A stretch of DNA of 64,000 bases. Origin: Enoplolaimus lenunculus (Eukaryota; Nematoda; Enoplea; Enoplida; Thoracostomopsidae). This document shows, piece after piece, positions 1 through 11,614 of the stretch. A program made the translations under genes and the position numbers. Position 1 is the stretch's first letter. Each line of letters opens with the position of its first letter. The notes beneath the pieces were generated by a model, which worked only from the letters and a program-made list of their open reading frames with translations, searched no databases and was not told the origin of the DNA. The stretch lies in the NCBI GenBank assembly GCA_030248215.1, contig JASANG010003092.1, forward strand, positions 806,001 to 870,000. The letters run 5' to 3'.

Positions 1-817
1 AACCGTTTGAAATTTTATAAACCGTTGTAGTCGGCGACCGTGTTCGTGACTACATTATCATATCACTTCATTTATATTTATGAATTTTTTTAAAGAGTTT
101 GAATAGTATAATATCGTTTCGGATATATTTGATTTGTGGAACACAACAACTTTCAAAAACATGGCCTTTCCCAAATTTGTTGACCAACGGCAAAGTGTAA
201 TTAACTGTCATAGGACCCAGTTAAGCTTTTAGTCCACCCGTGCCTTGAATGCATTTTAAACATAAAATGTTGCCGACAAGAGTTGGCGCATGTTAGCGGT
301 AATTTTCTATTGTTTAGCATGGATTTGGCCCTTTTCAACCAATTGTTCCTAGGCGCCTGGCAAGGGATGGTAAAATTTAATGATGGTGAAATGGACAGAC
401 GAGGTCTTGTTAATTATAAGGGCAGGCCTAAAATAGAAAACAGGCGAACGGGCGGTATTATACATACGGGGACTTTCAGGCTTACGCCTAGAATTAGGAT
501 TAGGCTTGTGTTTAAGCTTTGGTGTTGGTTTAGGCTGAGTTAAGGCTTTATATTTAGGCTTATGCTTAATAAGCAGGTCCTTATTGTAAATCTGGGCAGA
601 TAGGGCCGTGAATAAACGTATCGCAAGTGCATGTTGTTGCGTGACATTGTTTGCAAAATACATTTCAGCTTACCGCGAATTGATACTTGCGCCGCAAATG
701 CTAGCAACAGTAATGCAGGGCGAAATACACCCCGTTGTCTTGTAGTCATTAGAAAATTTTGCGTAATAAATGATTTTAAATAAGATACTGAAAATTTTAC
801 ACCTATACCTATTGCAA
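1..817. other. Noncoding; degenerate TTAGGC-like patch
   Basis: No gene seen. 475-570 contains AGGCTTACGCC, TTAGGATTAGGCTTG and TTTAGGCTTATGCTTAA, an eroded telomere-like core. The short ORFs here lack any family signature. Confidence 0.5.
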
Positions 818-995
818 GCATATGAGACATGCTTGGCCGTGTGGATATGCAACTGCATTGCACTATATAGTATGCTTTCAGGCGGCATACGGTTAACATA
901 TAGTCGAAGATAGAACCAGTTAGAGGGACGGGCTGCGTGGCGCAGTGCTACAGTGCTTGCTTTGGAATCCTAAGGGCGCTAGTTCGAGGTCCACT
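818..995 (+). repeat. SINE-A copy 1: conserved leader plus tRNA-like promoter
   Basis: A leader (GCATATGAGACATGCTTG, then CATACGGTTAACATATAGTCGA) precedes a tRNA-like part with box A CGTGGCGCAGTGCTACAG and box B GTTCGAGGTCC. The same order recurs at 29389-29577 (minus), 61729-61905 and 62364-62530. Confidence 0.65.
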
Positions 996-1306
996 ATGTA
1001 TGACCGCTATTCCAGATGCTTAGTTAAAAAGGTATGATGTCCCAGCTCCTACTTAGACTGACACCGATGTAACGATATATAGACAGCTAAGCTTATTTTG
1101 CAGCCTGGACCATATTATCGAATTTGTGTTGCACTTATCACCAATTAACGATAGGTCATGTACAAATTGCAAATCAGTGAATGATGAGTTTCGAAATTTA
1201 GGACATTTTTTGCATTTGATTTGCTATACTTGAGTATCAATTTTGAGAACCCCAATTGAAGAGTTCGTCAGTTTGAAAACGTATCTCTAACAGGTTATAG
1301 GAGCTA

Positions 1307-1732
1307 CTGTAGTGACCCAAATAAGAAGGGTTAATAAGAGGGGGTCCCCATTTTGAGTCGCAATCAATAAGAGTCTGTATCCCTAATAAGAATCCTTAAG
1401 CTGATAGAGTCCCCAAACCCTAATTAGAGTCCATAAATGTCAATTAACTCAAATGGTAGTGCATAAGTGACGCCAGTACCAAATAAAGTTGAGTTCGATA
1501 TTTTAACGCGTTTTAAAAGTACATTCCTCATTATAGCCTTGCATTATCGCTCAAGCATTTGATACAAGACAAATAAACGTTTAATTCAACTAATAGTTGC
1601 AATACCGGATAAATATCAGTAACCAGTGCATGGCGGATTAAAACAAATTACAGTCCGTAACCGGATAACATAAGTGAATTCTCTAGAGAGGCCAAATGAA
1701 TATTAGTCCCCCTCTGATTCGGGCGACTACGG
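1307..1732 (+). mobile_element. M3 MITE (CTGTAGTGACCC ends)
   Basis: TIRs CTGTAGTGACCCAAATAAG and CTCTGATTCGGGCGACTACG. The interior has repeated GAGTCC/GGACTC modules. TA lies at each end, suggesting a TA-type target, unproven. Confidence 0.7.
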
Positions 1733-1739
1733 TAGTAAA

Positions 1740-3000
1740 ACTCATTTGTGAATATGGTTCCAGGAACAATAACCGCATATTTAAGCTATTAAGTATCGGT
1801 GATGTTGAACTAAACTATGGAACAAATGAAGAATCCCTGCTGTGTCACTCTTCCCCCCAACTTTCCTAATTTTCAGATTTAGGAATGAACTTAAAATTAG
1901 GCCTTAGGCCTACACTTAAGCTCAACCTGAACAGGAACACATACATAAATTATGTCATAAAGCTTCAAAATGTACATTTTCACCAAACCAAAACCTTTTT
2001 TAATATGCAAACCAGCTCTCGATATCCATCTGGTTCTGTAATATTTTACGCATATCTTTTAAGAAAATTAAATTATTTTGCATTGTGCTATAAGTTGAAA
2101 TATTTTTAAAATTTCAGGCTAAAAATCTACATCTGGCAGGCGAACCCTGTTTTGCGTTCGTAAGAATAGTTTTAGCAAAAATTACTGCACAAAGTATCAC
2201 AACATCGACAAAATAAAGCTTAGAAAAGTTTAAAAGATCTAAAGTAGCATCTGGTTTGCGGGATAAACAGTCTTGAAGTGTTAAAACTAAACAGTGTAAC
2301 CAAGTATCAAAACAAACTTCTAATCGGGCATTTAGCTAAGGGAGGCCAGCTGGCTCCCCCCCCCCCCCCCGGAAGAATTTTTGCACCCCTGAATAAGTTT
2401 CAACATTAATGTAAGTCATCGAAAACCCTTGTATGCCCCTCCTGAAAATTTTTAGCCCTTCCTATCAAGTTGACCTAGATGTGGGCCTGCTTCCAATGAC
2501 GCAAACACTACTTAGAGCGCTATCATAACATGGAACAAAATGTGGAAGTAGTCCACTAAATACTTGTGTCCAAATAATGAGGTGAATTTTGAGAAACTCA
2601 AATGAGAAATACAAGTTTAGCGAAAATACTATGCTTTTTTACACCTTTGACAATATTAACGCTTCGGTAAGGCTTAGCCTCAGCTCCAATGCTTATTTTT
2701 TCTATGTGGTTTGGGAGTTTCCCTTATGGTCGTAAAGTAAAAATGTGGTGAACCAAATACTGTTCTCATTAGAGAGCTGGTTTGATGCAAATGTAACTGC
2801 TCAGCCTCTTTGGCTGACCCAATGCTCTGGCAGATATGTGCCATGTCAGCACTCGGCACCGCTTTGCTGGCGATGCCAATAATGTGCAAGGACCACCGAG
2901 GTCATAGCTTTCTCAACGAAAATAAAATCTAAACCTTTATATTAAGTTTGAGCTCTAAAATTGTGTTTGGTGTGTGGCTCGCCTCATGTGGCCCTTTACA
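1740..3000. other. Noncoding upstream of REEP
   Basis: Apart from the M2 copy (2341-2490) I see only AT-rich single-copy-like sequence and no convincing promoter element or exon. Confidence 0.4.
2341..2490 (-). mobile_element. M2 MITE, with poly-C
   Basis: GGCCAGCTGGCTCC, a run of C, GTAAGTCATCGAAAACCCTT and GTTGACCTAGATGTGGGCC match the M2 interior. Other partial M2 copies lie at 24210-24350 and 27083-27246. Confidence 0.55.
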
Positions 3001-3007
3001 AATTTTT

Positions 3008-3234
3008 GGACCCATGTATAGAACAGGGCCGGAACAGTAGTATAAGCATATTCCTAAGCCTAAGCCTAAGCCTAAGCCTAAGCGTATGGATGAGTCTATT
3101 CCTAAGCCTAAGCCTAAGCGTATGGATGAGTCTATTCCTAAGCCTAAGCCTAAGCAAAAAATTAGTCTAAAGCTTAAACTGACTCTATTACAGCCCCTCC
3201 GGAAAACGATCCGGCCCTGTTCTATACATTAGCC
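3008..3234 (-). mobile_element. M1 MITE (TTAGGC core), copy upstream of REEP
   Basis: Ends are inverted: CATGTATAGAACAGGGCCGG and CCGGCCCTGTTCTATACATT. The core is GCCTAA repeats (TTAGGC on the minus strand) in three blocks separated by GCGTATGGATGAGTCTATTC. Confidence 0.75.
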
Positions 3235-3500
3235 AAGTTTTCGATCCTTAGTTACTTTTCCTTGCCTTTAAATATTACTAGATTGATAAAATTAGGCAAT
3301 TATCAGTAGAATTTCATTTCATTTGTTTGAGATGAAATTATACATTCGTTATTCGAATTTTGCAAAAAATTCTTTTTGTAGAAATATTTAAGTCAATCTT
3401 AAGGTTTTTGTTGCTGTATTTCAACATAGATAGAAAGTTTTGTTGCCTATACTTGTTTGGTTTGAAGTCTACTGTAACTACATTTCATCGTTGTTTCACA

Positions 3501-6500
3501 ATGGCAGCTGTGTTGTTCGAAGATATTAAAGAAAATGTAAGAGTTGAAATAGTATATTTTGTTGAATTCTAATCATTCAACTGGCCCATGTAAAGATTGC
3601 GGGCGGAACGTTTTTTCGGTGCACCTGCAATGGAGTACGCTTAGTCCTTAGACTAATTTTTTGCTTAGCTTAGGCTTAGGCTTAGGCTTAGGAATATACT
3701 CATTCTTACGCTTAGGCTTAGGAATATGCTCATTCTTACGCTTACGCTTAGGCTAAGGCTTATGCCTATGCCTATAATACTGTTCCGCCCCTGTTTTTTA
3801 TTGGCCATTCAACTTTTATAGCAATAAGGCTTGTAACTTTTGCTTCCAAATATTAATTAGTAAATATTATAAAGACCTTCACTGTTACAATCAAGCAATA
3901 ATGTTTCTAAAAGTATGATTTAAAAACTTTCTCACAATCATTTGTGGCAGAGCATCAGGTCAAAAAATGCTTAGCAACAAATAGACTTTCTAGCTGGTAT
4001 ACATATTGTCTAACGGTATCTTTTTTCGGTTTAAAAGTGTACTTTTGTAAAGTCAAATTCACAAAATGTAGTTTAATTATGAATAAAATGAATGCTGAAA
4101 CCAAGAAATAAGACCTCAGAGCTTTTACTAAACTAAAATAGTGAGATGTGTTAAACATATTTCGGTCGTACCTCAACAATACAGAAAAGTGCAATTTCTT
4201 ACAATGAGTTTTTTTATTAGAAAATATTTATTCTGTAAAACGCTTTTATATTTAAACCAGGAAGACTGAAGTGCCGAGTTTTTTTCCGTAATGGATTGCG
4301 TTGTAGGTGCGAATATACCGCAACAGTACTTAATAACGCGGCTGACTTAACTAAAGTTAAATTCGGATATCCAGGCCGCTTCTCGTTCCTGTTCTTTGAC
4401 GAAATTTATAAAAAGATACGAATGCGCTCGGTTGACCTGATCATGCCTGATAAATATAATATTTAATTTCACATTTTATAGATTCGAAGCGAACTTCATG
4501 ACGAGTCTCGTTACATTGGCCGAACATTTGCAAAAATTGAAAAGACAACCAATGTAAAACGTGAACATGTCGCGTATGGAGCGATGTCATTGTTGGCGTT
4601 GTATTTGCTTGTTGGACACTCGGCGCAGTTGGTTTGTAATATGATCGGATATTTGTATCCGGCATATTGTTCAAGTAAGAGGCGTATGTAAAGATCATGG
4701 GCGGAACGTTTTTCTGTGCGACTGCAATAGCGTAAGCTTTAGCGTTGTACAGTTTTTTTGCTTAGGCTTAGGCTTAAGCTTAGGTATAAGATCATTCTTA
4801 TGCTTAACTTAAGGATAGGAATATATTTCATAGTACTGTTACTGTCCTGTTCTATACATTGTCCCGGAATCGTACAATGTTAACGTTAGAGTCCGTTTGA
4901 TTAATAAACTTCCGGCATTCTTACGGCAAGATGAATCAAGGAATATAACTTTTGGCGAAAATTTATTTTGGAATATTAGGACTCAGCTTAACCTCGGGAT
5001 TGTAATATTATGCGTTTGCCCTTTGTTCCGAATAATTTTTTTCCGATGTTTCCAACTAAAACATTCCGAGAAAATTTGTTTCGATATTTGATGCTAATTA
5101 ACACTGTGATCGATTTTAAGTGAAGGCTCTGCGATCGCTAAACAAGGACGACGATACGCAATGGTTGACCTACTGGACAATTTTTGGCCTGTTTTCGTTG
5201 GTCGATTTTGCATCCGAAACCATAATGGGGTAATGTATTTTGGCAATATTCATCGTAGTCATTACCGCTTTTTTCGGCCCTTCTTCGGTAGGAAGGATAA
5301 AATCAGGGAACATGAATTTTGCGAACAGTTTGAGATTTAACTGTGCTTTAGCTCAACTTGGAGAAAAGTATACATTTAATTGTGTTAAAATGAAGATTTT
5401 CATTGATAATTTGTTTGGCTGCCTTTAACTTTGGGCAAAACTTAGAACAGGGGTCATGCAGACCGCGTTGTTCCAAAGTGGTGGTCTCACCGAGATGGGC
5501 GGTCCCGGACGACCGCCTGTAAAAAGAGGGATGTCGGTATTTATTTATTTATTTAATTATTGTTAAGCAAAAATGTAATTAATACGTGAAGTACAATTTA
5601 TAATACATATTTTACAAAAAAATCAAATAATAGTAAATTCAACAAGCCTAACAATGTTTTCGGATAAAAGGGGGTAAAGCCGATTTATATTTATCCTATC
5701 ACATTCACAGTAGTACTAAGTTGGTCTACTTAAACGTAAAGGTTTTTAAATTTACAAAACTGAGATAAGTCAATTTTAAAATTTCACAAAAAGTAATTGT
5801 GTTTGTAGCAGTGGGCAATGTATGTCTATGCAAAGCAAAAAGGTTATATGACATGTGCACATATACCGGTATATGAAGTTGTTGCAATGACCACATGGTG
5901 TCGTGGTAGCATGCTTGGCTCCTGCGCAAGAGGGCCGAGATTCGATTCCCGGCGTTGTCCTTAACTTTGCGCAACAGTTCGAACAGGGGTCGTGCAGACC
6001 GTATAGTACCAACAATCCGCGCGGCTCTAACGGTATTTATATCTTAACCCTTGAAGAAAAGTTTTTTGATTTTTCGCTAGTGGGTTCCAAACTTACGAAA
6101 TAAGCAAAATAGAACATTTTTTAGTATTACGATCAATTTATAAGTTTTTGGAATCCGCGCGTCAAACTGAGCATGAATATTTTGCAGAAATCATGTTCCC
6201 TGATTTTTTACTAGGGATGTAGCCAGGATTTCAAGTCGAGAGAGTATAATATCACGGGCCCATGTTACTTTCAGGGGCGTCCATGTTTCTGGTGGGTCCA
6301 CTAAAGGTTTTTGCTTAGGCTTAGGCTTAGACTTAGGCTTAGGCTTAGGCTTAGGGGTTTAGGCTTAGGCTTACGGGCTTAGGCTTAGGTTTAGGACCAC
6401 ATTTTTGCAACGCTTAGGCTCAGGCTTAAGCTTAGGCTATGGACTACGCTGAATCTACTGTTACGCCCCTTAAAGTAACTGGCCACATCATGTATAGGAA

Positions 6501-9500
6501 TAGTTTTGTTGACGTCTATAATCCAGAATACTATTCTAAAGCTTGTTAAAAGTGATTTTACTAGTCATGTTTCGACACCGTCTGTCAAAGGAGTGCTGAA
6601 AAATAGTTGAAAAGCAATTTTGACCATAGTTCACACATATCGTTTAAAACGGGCAATTTCTGAAATTGTTTATTTTTACCTAATCTGATCGTTGTATTGC
6701 TGCTAAGGTACACTTATTTTTCCATTTGCTTCCAACTTATCTATGGATGCATACCACAAATCTTAAGGCATTTTCGTAGTAACCGACACGCTCGAAAAGT
6801 CTGACAGAAAAAATGGTCCACGTATAGCTGTGTTCCTAACAGTAGTATATTAAGCATATTCCGAACTCTAGGCGTCCAAGCGTATAACTATCCCTTGGCT
6901 TACGCTTTATGCCTAGCTCAAAACCTTTCCACTGTGGGGGGAAAGCTACAAATGTGCCGAATTTTGTTGACCTTTTAACAATCATTCTTGGAGGTTTAGG
7001 ACATATGATTTTAAATAGAGACGATTGGTAAGTTCCTAAATTTAACAGTTGGAAGTTGACTGACAATTTTCACAATTCAGGTATTACCCGCTGTACTGGT
7101 TGAGTAAAGCACTATGGTTTGGTTATTTGATGGCGCCGTCGACCCGCGGCGCAGCCAAGCTATGGGCATCGCGCATTGAACCGCTATTTGCTCGTTATTT
7201 TGATGAATCTCAATAAAAAACAATGTACGTATATTTTTAATAGTATAGTTTTGCACTTAATATGCTCATCTTGAAGCAAATCAAATTTTTAAGAGGATCT
7301 ATATCATCATACGGCATTTAGTACGAATAATTATCAGCACTAGTGGCGGATACATAAAGTTCTTCTACAGGAGACACGAATAGTAGAAAAACTACGCAAA
7401 TTAAACGAATATACAACTCTATACTATTGTAGTTCTAAGCATAAATATAAAACCTTCGTTCTGATTCCTGTTCGGGGTATTGGATGGCGTGGACCCTCTC
7501 CTCTGGATCCGCAAGTGCCGGCAACATATCTTACATTTCCATATTATTATTCATACAAGCTCCGGGGTGGTCTGCTACTAAATCGGCCCTCGCATTTTGA
7601 TATAAACAGCCTGAATCAACACTGACCATATATACAATTACACATGACTGCATAATGAGTATTTTGTGCAGGCGAGAGTTGTATAACATACTTGAAAACC
7701 TAAAATATTTGTTTTAAATAGCAAGCCAAATTTAGTTGTTAGCCTGGTAGATTACCAGCCGATTTTCGCATGAATTATAGCTGTTGAACTAAGCAATTCA
7801 TTGGTTTAAACTATTAAGGTTGATACAGATTCCGTAAACATTTGAAACTTTGTATACGTACCGTTCTACATATTGTCAATGTGTAAACTCAAACTCATTT
7901 GTGTTAAGCTTGGCTGCGCCGCGGGCCCAAACCACACATGAATTTAATATTTCCAATGTCCAAAACATTAGAACTATTTCCCCCCTCCGGAAGTTGGCAC
8001 TTTTGGCTGTAAACGTACGTAATATGTACCATAACAAATATATCTAATTTTAGATGGTTCCCGTTATACTGGTTAGGCAAATGCATCTTATGCATATATT
8101 TGTATCATCCTCACACTCAAGGCGCTCGTAAAATATGGACCCGAACTGTCGGACCATTGTTTGAAAAATATCAAAGCCGAATTGATGCCGCCGCTGCTGA
8201 GGTACTTGTTTTTGACAAGTTTACATTTTTTATTTTTGAATTTTAAAATTTTACAAACTTCAAACCCTGTAGCGTTCTAAATTCTAAAAGAAAACTAGAA
8301 AATTCAAATTTTAATAGAAAACTAGAAAATATAATGGGCTCTGTTACTGGTTTCAAAAACATCATTACTCTGCTACATGGTTACAGCCTTCCGTGCAGCC
8401 TGTAATTTTAGTAGTTTTAAAGGTAAAGGATATTTTTGTGGCGGTGTAGTGAAAGATTGAATCGTGCTACCCGCCGATTTCAATTTCGACCCTTAAGACC
8501 CGCAACTCATTTCCAACCCTAGCTATAACACGTGTGGTTTAGCCAAGCTGTCCCAATACTAAACTAAAGTACCACTGCTATTGTTTGTGGCTGCCCGTTG
8601 ACCTTTTGGTTTATTATTGGTTTAGATGACCGCTCCACCTCCACAAGCATTTCCTGGCCAAATTACCGAACAAGAGCAATACCAAGGTGATCAGGTATAA
8701 ATCACAACTTTCAGCTCTTATACATTTTTATCCACACTTTATATTAAAAATTAGGCTTAGGCTTGTGAAAACACTTGAGGCTTACGAGTCACCAGACGTA
8801 CGCCTTTTTCTAACCCTAAGTCTAAAGTTATGGACTAAATGTTGGACACTTTTAGGCTTAGGCTTGTGCAAACACTTAAGGCTTACGCATCACTAGAGGC
8901 CCACCGTTTTCTAACCTAAATCTAAACTTACGGACTAAATGTTAGACACTTATTAAAAATTAGGCTTAGGCTTATGCAAACACTTGAGGCTCACGCGTCG
9001 CCAGAAGCACACCTTTTTCTAACTCTAAGTCTAAAAAGTTATGGACTAAATGTTGGACACTTTTAGGCTTAGGCTTGCGCAAACACTTAAGGCTCACGCA
9101 TCACTAGAGGCCCACCTTTTTTTAACCTAAATCTAAACTTATGGACTAAATGTTGGACACTTTATATTAAAAATTTGACCTTTTTCTAACCCTAAATCTA
9201 TATTTATGGACTAAATGTTGGATGTGATGGTAAAGTCTACAAGAGTCCAAATCTCAATAACTGTAGATGTTCCGCAAAGTGACCTTCTCATTTTGAACCA
9301 ACCAATCATTGTAACTTGGTCCAATGGTCTACTGAAATTTAGCATACCACAATATTTTTTTAATTCAATTTGAACATGGACGTTAAAAGTTTCGTTATGA
9401 GCAATTCAAACAAACGTCTAGCATTACTAGTTTGGCTTTTATATAGAGCCCGTATTCTCAAATGTGAGTTGCACCTATCAATAGTTAATGATAGGTCCTG

Positions 9501-9957
9501 TAACTTTGGAAATTCAGCACATTGTTCGCCTTTGATTTGCCATATATACTTTTGTACCAATTTTGAGATCTGCAACTACAGATGTTCGTCAGTTTGAAAA
9601 CCTATCACTAATTGATGATAGGGTGCTATACGTATTTGAGAATACGGGCTTAGATTAGTAGAATCTACAGATGTAAAAAATTTCTTACTCGCTCATAAAA
9701 AATTATTACACGATACCCGATCGACATGAAATCCTATCGACGTCCCTGGATACAAGTGTCCGCTGCCTAACCAGAATAAAAAGTATTAATTTGCTTGCGT
9801 CTCATTGGTTAAAAATTTAGTTTTAGTCATCTATTTTATTTTGATTTAGCTCTTCTACGACGCCAGGGTGCAAGCGTCAGTAGTCTTTTGAATTATATTT
9901 TGTTGTTTACAGGAACAACCAATGCCACCACCGCCAACTAATGAAGATTTTCAGTAG
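3501..9957 (+). CDS. REEP/HVA22-family ER membrane-shaping protein (REEP5/6-like), long isoform
   Basis: Exons 3501-3536, 4482-4674, 5121-5229, 8054-8201, 8626-8694 and 9913-9957 join in frame to 199 codons plus TAG; all introns are GT-AG. Start ATG lies in ACAATGG (A at -3, G at +4). Seen: a hydrophobic hairpin at about residues 42-76 with LYPAY near 69-73, then DDDTQWLTYW (86-95), FGLFSLVDFASE, and WFPLYWLGK plus PHTQGARKIW in exon 4. These are the TB2/DP1/HVA22 signatures, and length fits REEP5/6 (about 190-210). Family knowledge: integral ER hairpin proteins that curve tubules and affect membrane-protein trafficking. The last two exons encode a short Pro/Gln-rich hydrophilic tail. The introns carry M1 elements and a telomere-like array. 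Very confident on family; REEP5 versus REEP6 cannot be decided by eye. Confidence 0.93.
3583..3806 (+). mobile_element. M1 MITE (TTAGGC core) in REEP intron 1, with 8-bp TSD
   Basis: TIRs GGCCCATGTAAAGATTGCGG and GCCCCTGTTTTTTATTGGCC surround TTAGGC repeats. Flanked by the direct repeat ATTCAACT at 3575-3582 and 3807-3814, an 8-bp target duplication as in hAT elements. It starts 46 nt after the exon 1 donor. Confidence 0.8.
4681..4863 (+). mobile_element. M1 MITE starting 6 nt after the REEP exon 2 donor; mixed ends
   Basis: The left end GGCGTATGTAAAGATCATGG begins directly after the donor GTAAGA (4675-4680). The core has TTAGGC repeats; the right end TGTCCTGTTCTATACATTG is of the other end type (see 3008-3234). 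Confidence 0.65.
5886..5960 (+). pseudogene. tRNA-like sequence (SINE head)
   Basis: Contains box A-like GTGTCGTGGTAGCATGC and box B AGATTCGATTCCCG in tRNA spacing, but the acceptor stem has mismatches. Directly after it come about 40 bases (GCAACAGTTCGAACAGGGG, then GTGCAGACCG) that also occur around 5448-5466, so the tail belongs to a repeat. Confidence 0.45.
6257..6484 (+). mobile_element. M1 MITE, 'ACTTTCAGGGGCG' end type, REEP intron 3
   Basis: Ends GGCCCATGTTACTTTCAGGG and CGCCCCTTAAAGTAACTGGCC-type inverted repeats enclose many TTAGGC units. Flanks ATATCACG and ACATCATG agree at 6 of 8 positions, a worn target duplication. Confidence 0.7.
7081..7216 (+). CDS. Alternative terminal exon 4a of the REEP gene (short isoform)
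   Basis: After CACAATTCAG a 136-nt exon joins exon 3 (ending 5229) in the same phase as exon 4b (8054-8201) and codes for the same protein segment: YYPLYWLSK, then PSTRGAAKLW and EPLFARYF. The two versions share 18 of 44 aligned residues by my count, which suggests an old exon duplication. Exon 4a ends in TAA (7214-7216) and the stop overlaps AATAAA (7212-7217), so it would give a 157-residue protein lacking the C-terminal extension after the TB2/DP1 domain. In related REEPs that extension contains an amphipathic helix important for curvature. Inference: mutually exclusive, alternatively terminated isoforms. An unused relic exon is possible, but its open frame and conserved motifs argue for use. 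Confidence 0.8.
7212..7217 (+). promoter_or_regulatory. AATAAA polyadenylation hexamer overlapping the exon 4a stop
   Basis: AATAAA begins two bases before the TAA codon of REEP exon 4a, giving a very short 3' UTR if the short isoform is cleaved here. Confidence 0.5.
8748..9222 (+). repeat. Telomere-like higher-order tandem array in the REEP intron
   Basis: Units of about 103 bp each contain TTAGGCTTAGGCTTGTGCAA, CTAACCCTAAGTCTAAA and GGACTAAATGTTGGACACTT. Two unit types alternate: A at 8748-8850 and 8959-9063, B at 8851-8952 and 9064-9165, with a partial unit after 9176. A resembles A and B resembles B more than A resembles B. Confidence 0.75.
9447..9651 (+). mobile_element. M6 MITE (GCCCGTATTCTCAAA ends)
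   Basis: GCCCGTATTCTCAAATGTGA at the left and ATTTGAGAATACGGGC at the right form TIRs; interior ACCTATCAATAGTTAATGAT. Worn relatives at 1108-1306, 34920-35100 and 52910-53070. Confidence 0.65.
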
Positions 9958-9996
9958 TTCACAATTGAAGAAAAAAAATCACATTTGTAATAGTTT

Positions 9997-10002
9997 AATA
10001 AA
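9997..10002 (+). promoter_or_regulatory. AATAAA polyadenylation signal of the REEP long isoform
   Basis: A consensus hexamer 40 nt after the TAG at 9955-9957, at a sensible distance for the 3' end of the long transcript. Confidence 0.65.
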
Positions 10003-10715
10003 CCTCGAAATAGAAACAGTTGAGAAACTATTAATGCTAAAGTTAAAACTATTCTAACACTGTCATAGATGTTTTTTAGTTTTTAAAGTAAACGACGTCA
10101 TAAAATTTATCAATTGTTACCATTTATCGCTGAACACGAGATTATTGTACATTTTTTCCACAATTTTTATAATTTCACATTTTTAGCCAACCTGAAGGCT
10201 AGAATTATGCTTATAGGTTCAAGACTTCGGCTTAGGCTTAAAGGCTTCTGCTTATAGGCTGAGGACTCGGCTTAACGTTTTGAAAAAGTTTAGTGCCGCA
10301 AGAGCCGAAACTGAGGTTCCGACTGTGTCAAGACATTAGTATAATTATTGATGCTGAACGAGTATGTCAGTTTCAAAACACCAATTCTTAATTAGCATTA
10401 ATACTCCAAAAATTGTAGAAATGTTTGAAAATATATTCTATTTTTGTTGTCGAACTAACTAATAATAAGAAGCGATAAAGTACACTGTTTGAACTGTTCA
10501 GATTTAGGCATAATTTAGGCTAGGGACAACTCTCAGCGTCTCGCGGACGCTTCCTCTATATTTCCGCTTTAGGCTTAAGGTTAAACTTTGACTTACGTTA
10601 GGAAATGTCTTATCTAAGCATAAGCCTATTGTCAGAACTGCACGGTCGGGGCGAATCCCTTCCTCGAAGTACTGTCAATATGCATGATTTTCGTCTTAAT
10701 TTCTCCGAAAGATAT

Positions 10716-10787
10716 GGCCACGCCGGGAATCGAACCTCGGACCTCTCGCTCGCGAGTCAAGCGCACTACCCATTACACCACGCGGCC
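10716..10787 (-). pseudogene. tRNA-like sequence (SINE head or decayed tRNA)
   Basis: Reading the minus strand, 72 nt match the tRNA layout: a 7-bp acceptor stem (GGCCGCG with CGTGGCC), box A around GTGTAATGGGTAGTGC and box B GGTTCGATTCC. The anticodon loop would be CTCGCGA. The T-stem has two mismatches and the anticodon stem one, so it is probably a retroposed relic rather than a working tRNA. Confidence 0.5.
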
Positions 10788-11126
10788 GGTATCCTACTTT
10801 CCTCTGGTGGTATATGTGCACGAGTATGTATATGTCTTAACATTACACACTTTGCGCATACACAAGCCGCGTATACTCACACCTATGATGCTTTTGCCTA
10901 AGCTATTTATTAGCCTAAGCCTTGCAGTGAAAGTGTACAAGTGTCGCTTCGCCTTTAGACTTTAAAGTTCAGGCTAAGGCTTTAGGGTTGACTTGTAGAG
11001 AAGAAGTCGTTTTCAAGATAGTTTACTTTTAATTTATTCGTAGTCTCGATTACTACTTGTGCAACCGTCTTCTTCAGCATCGATATACGATGTATGCATG
11101 TCAACCAATGTACGTCACTTCGATAC

Positions 11127-11290
11127 CAGGCCCGTAGCCAGCTCACCTTGCTAGGGGGTTAAAAAAATTTTCAGGAGGGGTATTCAATGGTTTTCATATA
11201 GAGTTACAAGCAAGGTTGAAAATTCTCTAGGGGGCCGAAATTTTTCCAGGGGGGAGCTGAGCCCCCCTGCCCCCCTTGGCTACGGGTCCG
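11127..11290 (+). mobile_element. M2 MITE (CAGGCCCGTAGCC ends), 8-bp TSD
   Basis: CAGGCCCGTAGCCAGCTCAC and CCTTGGCTACGGGTCCG ends. Flanks TTCGATAC (11119-11126) and TTCGATAG (11291-11298) match at 7 of 8. Confidence 0.75.
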
Positions 11291-11431
11291 TTCGATAGAT
11301 TTGCCATCGTAGCTCACCACACACTTAGGAAACTGTTCAAAACGACTAAGCTATGCTATTGACCAATTTTGCAAAGCATCTCGACGTCTCCTTGGAAACT
11401 TTACGCATACACATGTTACTATAAGGATTGG

Positions 11432-11614
11432 GGCCCATGTAAAGATCAGAGGCGGAACGTTTTTTGTGGAACAAGAAAAGAGGAAGCTTAAGCTTCAGAC
11501 TAATTTTTTGCTCGGCTTAGGCTTAGGTTTAAGGTTAGGAATTACGCTCAAGCCTAGGATTAGGCTTACGAATATGCTTATAATACTGTTCCACCCCCGT
11601 TCTTTACATTAGAC
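11432..11614 (+). mobile_element. M1 MITE with perfect 8-bp TSD
   Basis: TIRs GGCCCATGTAAAGATCAGAG and CCCCGTTCTTTACATTAGAC; interrupted TTAGGC core. The direct repeat AGGATTGG occurs at 11424-11431 and 11615-11622. Confidence 0.8.

Noticed and set aside
2961-3170. Ser/Leu-repeat ORF
   Set aside because: A frame through the GCCTAA core of an M1 element.
5886-5960. Functional tRNA gene
   Set aside because: Acceptor-stem mismatches and a repeat tail shared with 5448-5466 indicate a SINE.
8748-9222. A true chromosome end or telomere fusion scar
   Set aside because: The TTAGGC units are interspersed with unique 80-bp spacer and lie inside an intron of an intact gene; it is a tandem repeat, not telomere.
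10605-10901. 98-codon plus ORF
   Set aside because: Overlaps the tRNA-like sequence on the other strand and repeat DNA; the peptide is a typical SINE read-through.
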